64,000 nucleotides of DNA from Lachnospiraceae bacterium (lineage in GTDB: Bacteria; Bacillota; Clostridia; Lachnospirales; Lachnospiraceae), in assembly GCA_015057625.1 (NCBI GenBank), contig SVDZ01000003.1:1-64000 (forward strand), written 5' to 3'. Shown here piece after piece: positions 9,300 through 18,639 of the stretch. The position numbers were made by a program, and so were the translations under genes. The notes under the pieces were generated by a model that was given only the letters and a program-made list of their open reading frames with translations, did not search any database and was not told where the DNA came from. The number at the start of each line of letters is the position of its first letter. Within the stretch, counting starts at the first letter, position 1.

Positions 9300-9398
9300 C
9301 TATAAAAAAGGATGTATAGTAGTTACAACCATGGCTAAAACAAGCAATGCAACGATTACTGCTGCAATCTTTTTGTTATACTTCTGAAAAAATTCCAT
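9300..9398 (-). CDS. Small single-pass membrane protein (32 aa)
   Basis: A short reading frame starting MEFFQKYNKK, followed by a hydrophobic stretch of about 18 residues and ending HPFL. An AGAGGTAGGAT site precedes its ATG. Its stop codon lies inside the ribosome site region of the VanW gene, so the two are probably coupled. Small size limits certainty, but start, ribosome site and membrane segment agree. Confidence 0.6.
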   Translation of the reverse strand: MEFFQKYNKKIAAVIVALLVLAMVVTTIHPFL

Positions 9399-9471
9399 AT
9401 CCTACCTCTTTTACTAAATCCTTATAATCTTGTAATCCAAACTAGAGTATATCACAACAATCTGAAAACTC

Positions 9472-10185
9472 CTAGTAGAATTTTATGCCCTTTTCCTTGA
9501 GAATTTTGTCTATTTTTATAGAAGCCTCACCTCTTGAGAGTAAATCTATATCAAAATCCATCTCCATTCTATGATGTCTGTAAAGATCCATAAGATACTT
9601 TTTCTGCTTCTCGGTAATTGGCTCAATCTTCTTTTCTCTATACTTTAACTTAGTGCTCTCAAATAAGGTTTTATGTTCTTGTCCAAACTCCTCCTGCAGT
9701 TTTTGGTATAGCATTGATGTGATTGAAGCATCGTTAAAAGCCCTGTGGTGATTTTCATCGACAATACCGTAATACTCGCACATGTTGGCCAAAGATTTGC
9801 TGGCAAGTGACTTATGAACCTTTCGGGAAATCTTTAGCGTATCAACGCCTTCCTTTTCAAATTCAATTTTCAGGTTGTCTGCATTCTGCTTTAAAAAGCC
9901 ATAATCAAATGAAAGATTGTGCCCAAGTAGCGGGTAGTCCTTAGCAAACTCAACAAATTTGGGGAGCACTACTTCTATAGTGTCACACCCTCTTACCATT
10001 TCATCATCAATTCCGGTAAGCCCTGTAATAAATGGAGATATACTTCTTTCCGGATTTATTAGTTCCTGAAAAGTATCAACCACTTTTCCATCTATTATTT
10101 TAAGAGCCCCAATCTCTATAATTTTATCCTGATTAGCTCTGACACCTGTTGTTTCTATGTCCACGCACACGTAACTGTTTACCAT
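9472..10185 (-). CDS. DnaQ-like 3'-5' exonuclease
   Basis: A 237-residue DEDDh exonuclease. Motif I is VDIETTG (residues ~8-14), motif II is LLGHNLSFDYGFL, and motif III is HRAFNDA. This fold proofreads DNA polymerase III (epsilon or the PolC insert). A C-terminal extension of about 60 residues has a basic helical part. It is 17 bp downstream of the radical SAM gene. Whether it works in replication or repair is unknown. Confidence 0.88.
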   Translation of the reverse strand: MVNSYVCVDIETTGVRANQDKIIEIGALKIIDGKVVDTFQELINPERSISPFITGLTGIDDEMVRGCDTIEVVLPKFVEFAKDYPLLGHNLSFDYGFLKQNADNLKIEFEKEGVDTLKISRKVHKSLASKSLANMCEYYGIVDENHHRAFNDASITSMLYQKLQEEFGQEHKTLFESTKLKYREKKIEPITEKQKKYLMDLYRHHRMEMDFDIDLLSRGEASIKIDKILKEKGIKFY

Positions 10186-10202
10186 ATTCTCTCCTGTATT
10201 CT

Positions 10203-12053
10203 TTACTCACCGCTTGTCACAATTGTACTTACCTTCATTGTCCTTGCACTGTAATGCAGAGGATCTCTGTTCTTATAATCAAACAGAATAAATGTCTGAT
10301 TATTTATATATTCTCCCTCACTCACGTATCTTTCCACATCAAAATCAAATCTCTCAATATGAGTCTGCCCTGCGAGTTGCTTTGAATCATATCCTTCATA
10401 ATCCGGCAAATATTTTCTTTCTGCTTCTTCATTTATATAGAAAGTATTTATTTGTTTTTTGTATTTTGACATATCATATGCAAACCCGGGTCTGCTCTTA
10501 ATATTTTCCCTAAGATACACATCCATCACAAGTAACTGTCTGAAAATATCAAATGCTTTATCGTCATGATTTATGTTGTACACATATTCTCTGTAAAAAT
10601 CAAGAAGCAAATAGTATCTCTTTATTCGCGAATGATGTTCACCATTAGGTGAGGCCTCTTTATAATACTCACCCAATTTATCATACATATCAAAGGGATT
10701 TTCAAAATATTTTTCAAGCTGCTTTATTGCACAGCCAAACTGTCCACTATTATGAAATATTTCCAGAACTTCTTCCACGCGCTTAAGTCTCAATATATCA
10801 TCATAGCTAATCCATTTTGTGGATAACACCTCATAAGGTGGTCTGGACGAGTATGCCATTTCATTTTCTTCAATCTGATATTCTATTTTTGAACCGTGAA
10901 GCACCTTCAAAAATCCCAACTGCAATTCGTCAGGTCCTAATGAGTAAACCATATTGAAAGAATTTATAAATGAATTAATATCTTCATTTGGAAGTCCCGC
11001 TATCAAATCAAGATGAAGATGAATGTTGCGCGGCTTTTTAAGTTTTTCCACTACTTCTTTAACTTTATTAAAATCCATCTTCCTGTCAATAAGTTGGATA
11101 GTTTCAGGGTTAGTAGTCTGAACACCTATCTCTAACTGTATTAATCCCGGCCTCATCTGACTGATAATCTCAATTTCCTCGTCAGTCATAATGTCTGCGG
11201 CAATCTCAAAATGGAAATTTGTTATTCCATTATCATTTTCCTTTATGTATCTCCATATTTCATCAGAATGATTTCGCTTGCAGTTAAATGTCCTGTCTAC
11301 AAACTTCACCTGCGCAGTCTTGTTATCGAGGAAGAATTGCAGTTCCTTCTTTACCAGTTCAATATCTCTGAATCTAAGTTTTTTATCAATAGATGACAGG
11401 CAATAACTGCAAGAAAAAGGGCACCCTCTACTGCTCTCGTAGTATATTATTCTGTTTTGAAAATCTTCCAGATTCTCATAGACAAATGGAATTTTTGACA
11501 TATCAACAATTCCCGCGTCACGATTTTCACATATTAAGTCTCCACAGTCACCCTCTGCAGATGAAATATCATTTTTCCCTTTTCTGTAACTGATTCCGTC
11601 AATTTCTCCCAGATATGTATCCACATCTTCATTATTATTTTTAGCATCAATCCACGCGCTGACTGCTTTTGTAAACGTCTCTTCACCTTCGCCCCTGAAA
11701 ATCCCCTTAACGTAGTTCATTTCTTTAAGAACAGCAGGGGCATTATATGAAACCTCAGGGCCGCCTAACCAGATTGGTACATTACTCATTATCTTCCTTA
11801 GGTCATCTACAATGTTTTTTACATATTCTATATTCCATATATAACAAGAGAATGTTAGTACGTCCGGTCTTCTCTCGTATATATCCTGAATAATGTCCGT
11901 CTCGTATCTGTTAATAGTGTATTCAGCTATTTCTATTTCATTATCTTCCAAATATTTTTCACCCAGATATTTTTCTGCATAGGCTTTAAGACTGTATACC
12001 GCAAGATTTGAGTGAATATATTTAGCATTAATCGCAACCAATAATATTTTCAT
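10203..12053 (-). CDS. B12-binding-domain radical SAM protein (DUF4080 type)
   Basis: A 616-residue protein. It has an N-terminal B12-binding Rossmann domain (KILLVAINAKYIHSN..., GGPEVSYNA) and a central radical SAM domain with ESSRGCPFSCSYC (CxxxCxxC). The C-terminal ~170 residues match the DUF4080 extension. The ATG at 12053 has GGGAG upstream; the longer frame from 12113 has none. The family resembles MiaB/elongator-type radical SAM enzymes but its substrate is not established. It is divergent from the GH16 gene. Confidence 0.88.
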   Translation of the reverse strand: MKILLVAINAKYIHSNLAVYSLKAYAEKYLGEKYLEDNEIEIAEYTINRYETDIIQDIYERRPDVLTFSCYIWNIEYVKNIVDDLRKIMSNVPIWLGGPEVSYNAPAVLKEMNYVKGIFRGEGEETFTKAVSAWIDAKNNNEDVDTYLGEIDGISYRKGKNDISSAEGDCGDLICENRDAGIVDMSKIPFVYENLEDFQNRIIYYESSRGCPFSCSYCLSSIDKKLRFRDIELVKKELQFFLDNKTAQVKFVDRTFNCKRNHSDEIWRYIKENDNGITNFHFEIAADIMTDEEIEIISQMRPGLIQLEIGVQTTNPETIQLIDRKMDFNKVKEVVEKLKKPRNIHLHLDLIAGLPNEDINSFINSFNMVYSLGPDELQLGFLKVLHGSKIEYQIEENEMAYSSRPPYEVLSTKWISYDDILRLKRVEEVLEIFHNSGQFGCAIKQLEKYFENPFDMYDKLGEYYKEASPNGEHHSRIKRYYLLLDFYREYVYNINHDDKAFDIFRQLLVMDVYLRENIKSRPGFAYDMSKYKKQINTFYINEEAERKYLPDYEGYDSKQLAGQTHIERFDFDVERYVSEGEYINNQTFILFDYKNRDPLHYSARTMKVSTIVTSGE

Positions 12054-12172
12054 TGAATTCTCCCGTTTATTTATAGATTTATTCAACTTTTCTAACAATA
12101 TAAAACTATACACCTAATTGCCAGTCTGTTACAATACATAAAGAAAATAAAAATTTATTTTAGGAGCAATAT

Positions 12173-13027
12173 ATGAATTTTGATGATTATACACTTGTAT
12201 GGGAAGATGACTTTAATTATGAAGGTCGTCCCGATGAAACTAAATGGGCATTTGAGACCGGCAACCATCAATGGCCAAACAAAGAACTTCAAGCTTACTC
12301 TGACAGACCAAACAATGTTTTTATCAAAGACGGTTGTCTGGTAATAAGAGCACTTAAAGAAAAGGACGGAGAGAGGGAATACACCTCCTCTAAAATTACG
12401 ACTGCAGGAAAACAAGCTTTCCAATACGGATACTTTGAATTTAGGGCAAAGATTCCAAGAGGCAAAGGTTCATGGCCTGCCATCTGGATGATGCCTGAGC
12501 AGGACTGGTCATTTCTTCCCGACTATGTGCCAAGAAAAGATAACGGCAGACCCGACTGGCCTAATATTACAGAGGAAATGAAAAAAGAGTTTGGCGGCAT
12601 TCCTGATAAAATGAAATGGCCTGAGTGCGGCGAGATTGACATCGTGGAACATGTGGGAAGAATGGAGAATGATTTGTTGTTCAGTTTACACAACAAGAAT
12701 CACAATCACGCCAATAAAAAAACTGTTCCTTATACCAAGAGAGTTCATTTCGATATTGATCTTTTTGCTGACTTCCATAACTATGCCATGGAATGGACCA
12801 AAGATTATATTGAATATTTTATAGACGGTGTAAGCTACTGCAGATACAACAGAAGCGACGACAAAGAATGCCAGGGACATGATTCATGGCCTTACGACAA
12901 GCCATATTTCATTATTATGAACATTGCTGTGGGCGGAGGTCTTGGAGGACCTGTTGACGAGACAGCTTTGCCTTATGAATTTATGATTGATTATGTAAAA
13001 GTATGGCAAAAAAATGGAAACCCTTAA
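12173..13027 (+). CDS. Glycoside hydrolase family 16 beta-glucanase
   Basis: A 284-residue GH16 enzyme. The catalytic motif is CGEIDIVEHVG (nucleophile and acid/base glutamates either side of the Asp), with upstream WPAIWMMPE and downstream FIIMNIAVGG. The family cleaves beta-1,3 or beta-1,3-1,4 glucans. There is no signal peptide: the start MNFDDYTLVWEDDF leads directly into the lectin-like fold, and TTTAGGAGCAAT is the ribosome site. A cytoplasmic role on imported oligosaccharides is inferred. It is one of few plus-strand genes here. Confidence 0.9.
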   Translation: MNFDDYTLVWEDDFNYEGRPDETKWAFETGNHQWPNKELQAYSDRPNNVFIKDGCLVIRALKEKDGEREYTSSKITTAGKQAFQYGYFEFRAKIPRGKGSWPAIWMMPEQDWSFLPDYVPRKDNGRPDWPNITEEMKKEFGGIPDKMKWPECGEIDIVEHVGRMENDLLFSLHNKNHNHANKKTVPYTKRVHFDIDLFADFHNYAMEWTKDYIEYFIDGVSYCRYNRSDDKECQGHDSWPYDKPYFIIMNIAVGGGLGGPVDETALPYEFMIDYVKVWQKNGNP

Positions 13028-13050
13028 ACCAAAGGGTTTCCATTTTTTTA
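13011..13050. terminator. Bidirectional terminator of the GH16 gene and the tRNA pair
   Basis: A 15-bp perfect stem AAAATGGAAACCCTT / AAGGGTTTCCATTTT with T runs on both strands. The left arm includes the last codons of the GH16 gene. The tRNA transcript arrives from the other side. Confidence 0.85.
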
Positions 13051-13060
13051 CAAAGAAAAA

Positions 13061-13131
13061 AGCGGGTGATGGGAATCGAACCCACGTATCCAGCTTGGAA
13101 GGCTGGTGTTCTACCATTGAACTACACCCGC
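13061..13131 (-). tRNA. tRNA-Gly (anticodon UCC)
   Basis: A 71-nt cloverleaf with 7-bp acceptor GCGGGTG/CACCCGC, anticodon stem CCAGC/GCTGG around CTTCCAA, T-loop TTCGATT, and discriminator U. CCA is not encoded. It follows tRNA-Phe on the minus strand with a 4-bp gap. Confidence 0.95.
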
Positions 13132-13135
13132 AAAG

Positions 13136-13208
<73 letters not shown>

Positions 13209-13243
13209 ACACATTTATATGTGCGTTAGCACTTGCATTGACT

Positions 13244-13272
13244 AGTTTATTATAATCTCAGATGTTTGTCAA
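13244..13272 (-). promoter_or_regulatory. Probable promoter of the tRNA-Phe/Gly unit
   Basis: TTGACA (13267-13272) and TAAACT (13244-13249) with a 17-bp spacer, 36 bp upstream of tRNA-Phe. A TATAAT is also present but too close to this -35 box. Confidence 0.5.
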
Positions 13273-13286
13273 GCAAAAAATCTATA

Positions 13287-15134
13287 TTATTTATATTCTA
13301 TTTTTTCGTACTGTGGTTTTACCAGTGTCAAAATATCATTATACAGATATTCATGTCCTTCAACTGTTGGCATCTGACAATTTGTGTAAAGATAATCCGC
13401 TATGCTAAAAAATGAGTACTCAACCGGTTCTGTATACACATAACTTCCATCACTTAATTGTGCATACGCCCTAATTCTCCATTCATCTGAATACTCCATG
13501 GGATTTCTTGTTGAAAATAACATTGTCATTGCATATGTAGTTGAAGGCACTTCATTATCCCATTTGTTATATGGCATTTTACCTTTTGATGTACTTTCAA
13601 AACTTCTTACATAAGGATGGTTACTTCCAACATACAAAACACTCTCGTCTGCAAATTCTGATAACGAGTATACCACTCCTGAACTTATAACTTTTTCCCC
13701 TTTTATCTCGTCTGCAACTGTATAAACCGTTCTAAGACCTTTTGATTTCGAACTAATCTGACATCCGTTTATTCCAAGAGTATACTTATCTGTAACGACA
13801 TTTATATTACCATTTCCCTCTCTTGGCACTGCTTTAATTCCAATATATCTGCCGGTTGATATACTTCCATATATTTCATTTTCTGAAATAAAAGGTACGC
13901 CCTCTATCTGTTTGGCATCTTCGGGATTGTAACTATCATCGCTTTTTACTACCTCAATCTGCTTTTCTGCATTCGGACTAACTTTAACAACAGGATCTTT
14001 CCCCTTTGTTCCTATAAATGTCTGACCATTTCTAGTCCATCCCATTCCTGCACCGATAGCTTGTGTTCCATCCATTTCTAACTGGCTACGCATAATAACC
14101 TCGCCATCTGTTACAGTGAGACTTCCACCATCTCCGGTCTTTCCATCAACACTATTTGTAGATCCTCCACCTACTGCTCTAAGACCCGATTCACTTATGG
14201 CTGTCAATTTCCCTCCATTAACGGTAATATCACAACCAGCTCCGCCTATTTTATTTGCATCTCCTCCTCCAATTGCAAGAGAATACTGAGATGATACATT
14301 TACTTCACCGCCATTTACAATCAGCGTCCCACCATTTCCGCCTTCAAGATAAGAAACACCACCGCCGATACCTACGCCCTGAGAACTGCCTGCCTCAACA
14401 TATCCGCCATTTACTGTCACATCAGCGCCTTCTGCTGCTGTATAATTATCTCCAAAACCTGCGCCAATACCTGAACCGTATTGTGATTTAGCCAACACTG
14501 TTCCGCTTTCAATAGTAATTGTGCCCGAACTCTTTCCTGAAATACGTGTTGAATATGTATTTGCTATTCCACCAATTGCCGCACCAACATGTGCATTTGC
14601 TTCAACCGTAGCCTCTTTAATTACAATTTCCCCACAAGCCTTGTCTTCACAGTAGCGGCTTGCACCTATAGCTGCGCATGCATCTCCTGTCTGCACTAAT
14701 AATTCTCCCTTACCTGAAATCGTAAGTTTTGATTTTGACGGAATATGTATACCTGCATTGTACAAACTTGTTAATGAACTCTTTGTTTCCTCAGGAACTA
14801 CTATTTCCACCTGAGAATCGTCTGCTACAATCGCGCTGTCATATTCTGACCTAATATTAATATTTTCTAAAACAATTGTCGCCTTAACCCCTTTAGTAAC
14901 AACAATATTATCACTTGTCAAAACTACACCTTCCTTCATTCGAATTGTGTAAAATCCATCCGAAATAATATCAAGTTCTTCACCGAACTCAACTTCTCCC
15001 ATTGCTGATACAACAAAATCTCCTGCCTCAATTGTTTCGTATTGATTTTCATTTGCCTGTACAGGCAATTCCAAAAATATTATTGTAACTGTCAATACCA
15101 AAGCCTGTGCCTTTGTCAAAACAACACTTTTCAT
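13287..15134 (-). CDS. Secreted glycine-rich beta-helix-like protein
   Basis: A 615-residue protein with an N-terminal signal peptide (hydrophobic to about residue 27). From about 80 to 390 there are repeated units of the form G(A/G)xIGGG...G(G/D)xxTVNGGxVxA, spaced about 35-45 residues. This is the pattern of a right-handed beta-helix or of carbohydrate-binding Cthe_2159-type proteins. The last ~200 residues are a different domain with many aromatic residues. No LPXTG, SLH or lipobox is seen. A surface or secreted sugar-binding role is likely but unproven. Confidence 0.7.
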   Translation of the reverse strand: MKSVVLTKAQALVLTVTIIFLELPVQANENQYETIEAGDFVVSAMGEVEFGEELDIISDGFYTIRMKEGVVLTSDNIVVTKGVKATIVLENINIRSEYDSAIVADDSQVEIVVPEETKSSLTSLYNAGIHIPSKSKLTISGKGELLVQTGDACAAIGASRYCEDKACGEIVIKEATVEANAHVGAAIGGIANTYSTRISGKSSGTITIESGTVLAKSQYGSGIGAGFGDNYTAAEGADVTVNGGYVEAGSSQGVGIGGGVSYLEGGNGGTLIVNGGEVNVSSQYSLAIGGGDANKIGGAGCDITVNGGKLTAISESGLRAVGGGSTNSVDGKTGDGGSLTVTDGEVIMRSQLEMDGTQAIGAGMGWTRNGQTFIGTKGKDPVVKVSPNAEKQIEVVKSDDSYNPEDAKQIEGVPFISENEIYGSISTGRYIGIKAVPREGNGNINVVTDKYTLGINGCQISSKSKGLRTVYTVADEIKGEKVISSGVVYSLSEFADESVLYVGSNHPYVRSFESTSKGKMPYNKWDNEVPSTTYAMTMLFSTRNPMEYSDEWRIRAYAQLSDGSYVYTEPVEYSFFSIADYLYTNCQMPTVEGHEYLYNDILTLVKPQYEKIEYK

Positions 15135-15228
15135 TCTCCAATACCTCTCATATCTTTCTTATTCTTTTGTCATATGTACTATTCCCAATACTGCTCCATA
15201 CAAGTCTGAAGGACTTTTCTATAAAACC

Positions 15229-15272
15229 AAAAAACTGCTATCACTTCTAAAATAAAGCAACAGCAGTTTCAT
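15229..15272 (-). terminator. Terminator after the pyruvyltransferase/flippase gene
   Basis: Arms AAACTGCT (15232-15239) and AGCAGTTT (15262-15269) with an internal loop, followed by T residues on the minus strand, just after the stop codon. Confidence 0.6.
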
Positions 15273-15278
15273 TATTTA

Positions 15279-17543
15279 TTATTTATTTTTATTAATAACA
15301 AATTTATTTACCATCGCCGCCATTGCAATAAGCAGAAGTTCTGCCACGCTGGCCCAAAGTCTGGCTACAACCGAAATAATTCCGGCCATTCCATTGGACA
15401 TAAGTCCTGTAAGGGTTGTGAAGGCAAAAATCATTACCCACTCGCGAACTCCGATTCCGGATGGAGCAAATACTGCAAAAAATCCTACTGTTACAGCAAG
15501 TCCATAAACTCCACCAACAAAGAGAAACTCTGATGCATTGATTGGATTAAATGAATTAACAAGCATATAGAACCCAATTCCACAGATAATCCAGTTCAAA
15601 ATAAAGCAGATAACCACTTTTATCATATCTGGATAATTAATCTCAATTATTAAATCTTTTTTGTGTGTGATCTTCTCTATGATTCCAAAGAAGAAATTAA
15701 GAATCTTAGGATTAATCATTATAAAGAATACTACAACAATAACAGCGATTGCAGCTATAAAAACTAAAACTGCAGTTGAATCTGAAATACTGTTTGGAAC
15801 TACATATCTGATTAATGTCAAAAGTCTCTCCCTTGGGAAGAAGATTAATGAAATTAAAAACAGGAATGCCGCACCGAATAATGTACACAGGTTCTCAAGA
15901 AGGAAGCATATTGTAACCTTTCTCATAGGCACTCCCTGCTCGTCGTATGCCGGGAAACGTGCAGCTAATGTAAATACTTTACCCGGAATATATCTTCCAA
16001 GTGTGGAGTACAGATATGTGGTAACTGCAGTGCTTGCCTTGATAGAACACTTGTTAAGCTTTGTAATATAATGCCATAAAAATGCCTGTGTAGTTTTGTA
16101 AACAAAGTACATCAAAATGGCCATAGTAAACCAGAACCAGTTAATCTTAATGTGTTCTTCTCTAATCTCTGAAATATTTCTCTTAAAAAATCTCACAAGA
16201 TAGTAGAGAACTAAAGCAAGAAAAATAAACTTAACTACACTGACAATTTTCTTTTTCTTTTTTTTCTTTTCTGCCTTGATGACATCATCTCTGTTCTGAT
16301 CGAAATCATCTATTATCTCTGTAGCATACTCAATATTTTTCTTTGAGCTTGCTATAACTGTGTCATAATTCTTTTCGATGGAAGCCTTGATTCCTCCAAG
16401 GTTCTTTTCAAAATCATCAAACTTTTCTTTTAGGTAATTAATCTCAAGCTTTGAGAAGTCTATTGCGAACTGACCCAGTTCAAACATATCGAGAACTTCT
16501 TTGTACTTGTGACTCCAGCCAACTAAAAGTACAGGTACTTTTTTCTGAAGTGAACCAATCATAGCATGGAATCTTGATGCGACTACAAACTCACATCTGG
16601 CAATGTACTCACGAATTTCTTCAGCATCCATTTCCTTGTGATACCATCTTACCTTTGACTTGTCAGCAACTTTTTCATATATCTCATCGCCAACCATAAG
16701 ATCATTGTTTCTAGGCTTTGTACTGTTGATTCTTGCAGCGTTTGCAATGATGAATACATTGTATCCCTTTTCATTTAAGTAATCGATGAACTTAACTGTC
16801 TCTCCAATATAATCAATATTCATCTTTGTACATTTTTTATTAACTACTGAACTGATAGAAAGACCTGCAACTTTTTCTGTAAAGAAATCGTCTTTAGCAC
16901 AGTCCTCTTCAACCATTTTTGCAATCTTTTCGTCATCTTCCATAGTAAATGCACCGTCTGCACACAGTTTTACATTGTCGGAAATCTTGATACCCTTAAG
17001 GTTTTCAAGTGTGATTTCTCCTCTTGCACAGATAAGTTTAAGCTTTGGAAGAATAATTTTTGCCAATATTTTATTAATTGGATTTTTGAAAGGCCCCATA
17101 GCCTGTGAATACTTGATTACTCTAGAGCCCATCATAATAGGCACTGCCGCACAGACAAATGCGTAAGTATTCATAACAATTCCACGGCTGTCAACGAATG
17201 AAATCCCTGCCTCATCCAAAACAAAATCTGTATTCTTGTAGGCTCTCAAAATTTTATTTTTGCAAAGCAGCTTGCCAATAGGCTTAATCCAGCCAAACAA
17301 GGCGTACAAAATTGCTAAAGGAAATGCTACAAAAAGTAACTGCTGAGGTGTGCAGGATACGATATTGATAAAATCAAACGGTATCTGATCCTTGTCCTCA
17401 TCCGGATAAACTGACATTAAATTAATTTTCAATCTCTTTCCATACTTTTTGTACAACTGCTTAATAGAACTCTGAAGCATAGCTGCAGCGCCCTTATTTC
17501 CACTGTAACTTGCTGCTGTAATCGCAATTACTATATCCTTCAT
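15279..17543 (-). CDS. Fusion of polysaccharide pyruvyl transferase and LPG-synthase/flippase-like membrane domain
   Basis: A 754-residue protein in two parts. Residues 1-390 match the polysaccharide pyruvyl transferase (CsaB/WcaK) fold: TAASYSGNKGAAAML at the start, KYSQAMGPF in the middle, and ASRFHAMI near residue 325. A Lys-rich linker at about 425-433 leads into residues 435-754, which have several membrane helices and the GRYIPGKV and APSGIGVREW signatures of the LPG_synthase_TM/AglD-like (UPF0104) family. The first part would put ketal pyruvate on a surface glycan; the second may move lipid-linked material. It is downstream of a GT2 gene in a glycan operon. Confidence 0.85.
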   Translation of the reverse strand: MKDIVIAITAASYSGNKGAAAMLQSSIKQLYKKYGKRLKINLMSVYPDEDKDQIPFDFINIVSCTPQQLLFVAFPLAILYALFGWIKPIGKLLCKNKILRAYKNTDFVLDEAGISFVDSRGIVMNTYAFVCAAVPIMMGSRVIKYSQAMGPFKNPINKILAKIILPKLKLICARGEITLENLKGIKISDNVKLCADGAFTMEDDEKIAKMVEEDCAKDDFFTEKVAGLSISSVVNKKCTKMNIDYIGETVKFIDYLNEKGYNVFIIANAARINSTKPRNNDLMVGDEIYEKVADKSKVRWYHKEMDAEEIREYIARCEFVVASRFHAMIGSLQKKVPVLLVGWSHKYKEVLDMFELGQFAIDFSKLEINYLKEKFDDFEKNLGGIKASIEKNYDTVIASSKKNIEYATEIIDDFDQNRDDVIKAEKKKKKKKIVSVVKFIFLALVLYYLVRFFKRNISEIREEHIKINWFWFTMAILMYFVYKTTQAFLWHYITKLNKCSIKASTAVTTYLYSTLGRYIPGKVFTLAARFPAYDEQGVPMRKVTICFLLENLCTLFGAAFLFLISLIFFPRERLLTLIRYVVPNSISDSTAVLVFIAAIAVIVVVFFIMINPKILNFFFGIIEKITHKKDLIIEINYPDMIKVVICFILNWIICGIGFYMLVNSFNPINASEFLFVGGVYGLAVTVGFFAVFAPSGIGVREWVMIFAFTTLTGLMSNGMAGIISVVARLWASVAELLLIAMAAMVNKFVINKNK

Positions 17544-17575
17544 TTATACCTCTCCAATCAAATACTTCTTTACGC

Positions 17576-17608
17576 AACAATAAGAACGCCGAAGCGTTCT
17601 TAGTTGTT
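17576..17608 (-). terminator. Stable hairpin between the GT2 and pyruvyltransferase genes
   Basis: On the minus strand a long stem closes on a TTCG tetraloop (arms AACGC/GCGTT and outward to AACAA/TTGTT). The T-tract is poor, so it may stabilise or attenuate the transcript instead of fully ending it. Confidence 0.5.
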
Positions 17609-17613
17609 AACTA

Positions 17614-18579
17614 TTATTTGTTATTTTTCTCTTCACATTCTTTATCATAATCTAATTTTCTGACATGATACTGAACATCTTCGATAAGCTTTCTGCTTGA
17701 AGCTATAACGTCAGCAAGCAATGCAATAATAAATGTCTGTACACCCATAAGTATAAATGTGCTTGCCAAAATAAGCGACTGTACATGCCCTACTCCATGT
17801 CCTGTTGCCAATAAAACGAGGAATCTAATTCCTATACCGAAACCAACAAGGAACAAAAGTATTCCTATTGTTCCAAAGAACATAAGTGGTTTGTATAACA
17901 TAAATGCACGTATGATTGTGATAGTAGATCTCTTTACATATCCAAACATACTGCTGAATAATCTTGATTTTCTAAGTTCAGGATTCGTTCTGATAGGAAC
18001 CGACTGCATAGCAATCTTCTGACGTCCTGCCTGAATAATAGTCTCAAGTGTATATGTGTATTCGTTAGTAACATTAAGTCGAAGTGCAGCTTCTCGGCTG
18101 TATGCTCTGAAACCACTTGGAGCATCAGGTATATCTGACTTTGAAGCAACTCTTACTGTCCAGCTTCCCAAATGCTGAAGTTTCTTCTTGAGTGGAGAGA
18201 AATGAGCTGTGTTATCAATTGGTCTCTCCCCAATTACGATGTCTGCTTTCTCTTCAAGTATCGGTCTGACTAACTTTTCGATATCATCCCCACAGTACTG
18301 ATTATCTGCATCTGTATTTACAATGATATCTGCTCCATTTCTGAGACATGCATCAATACCGGCCATGAAACCTTTCGCAAGACCTTTATTTCTTCTAAAA
18401 TTAACTACGTAATTTACGCCCCATTTTTTTGCCACTTCAACTGTGGCATCCTGACTTCCGTCATTGATGATGAGATATTCAATCTCATCAATGCCATCAA
18501 TATGCTTTGGCAATGCGTTAAGTGCAATCTCAAGTGTCTCTGCTTCGTTGTAACATGGTACCTGAATTATTAACTTCAT
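17614..18579 (-). CDS. Family 2 glycosyltransferase, dolichyl-phosphate-mannose-synthase-like
   Basis: A 321-residue GT2 enzyme. The catalytic part (1-220) has VPCYNEAETLEIAL, INDGSQDAT and NTDADNQYCGDD. Two membrane helices follow (about 235-300). This layout fits enzymes that load a sugar on a polyprenyl-phosphate carrier for membrane GT-C enzymes. The gene upstream encodes a large multi-pass membrane protein that could use such a donor. Sugar and acceptor are unknown. Confidence 0.9.
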   Translation of the reverse strand: MKLIIQVPCYNEAETLEIALNALPKHIDGIDEIEYLIINDGSQDATVEVAKKWGVNYVVNFRRNKGLAKGFMAGIDACLRNGADIIVNTDADNQYCGDDIEKLVRPILEEKADIVIGERPIDNTAHFSPLKKKLQHLGSWTVRVASKSDIPDAPSGFRAYSREAALRLNVTNEYTYTLETIIQAGRQKIAMQSVPIRTNPELRKSRLFSSMFGYVKRSTITIIRAFMLYKPLMFFGTIGILLFLVGFGIGIRFLVLLATGHGVGHVQSLILASTFILMGVQTFIIALLADVIASSRKLIEDVQYHVRKLDYDKECEEKNNK

Positions 18580-18639
18580 AACTGTTACTGTCCTTTCGTC
18601 GTTTCAAATTGTATTTTATTCAAAAAACTTCCTGTGCTT

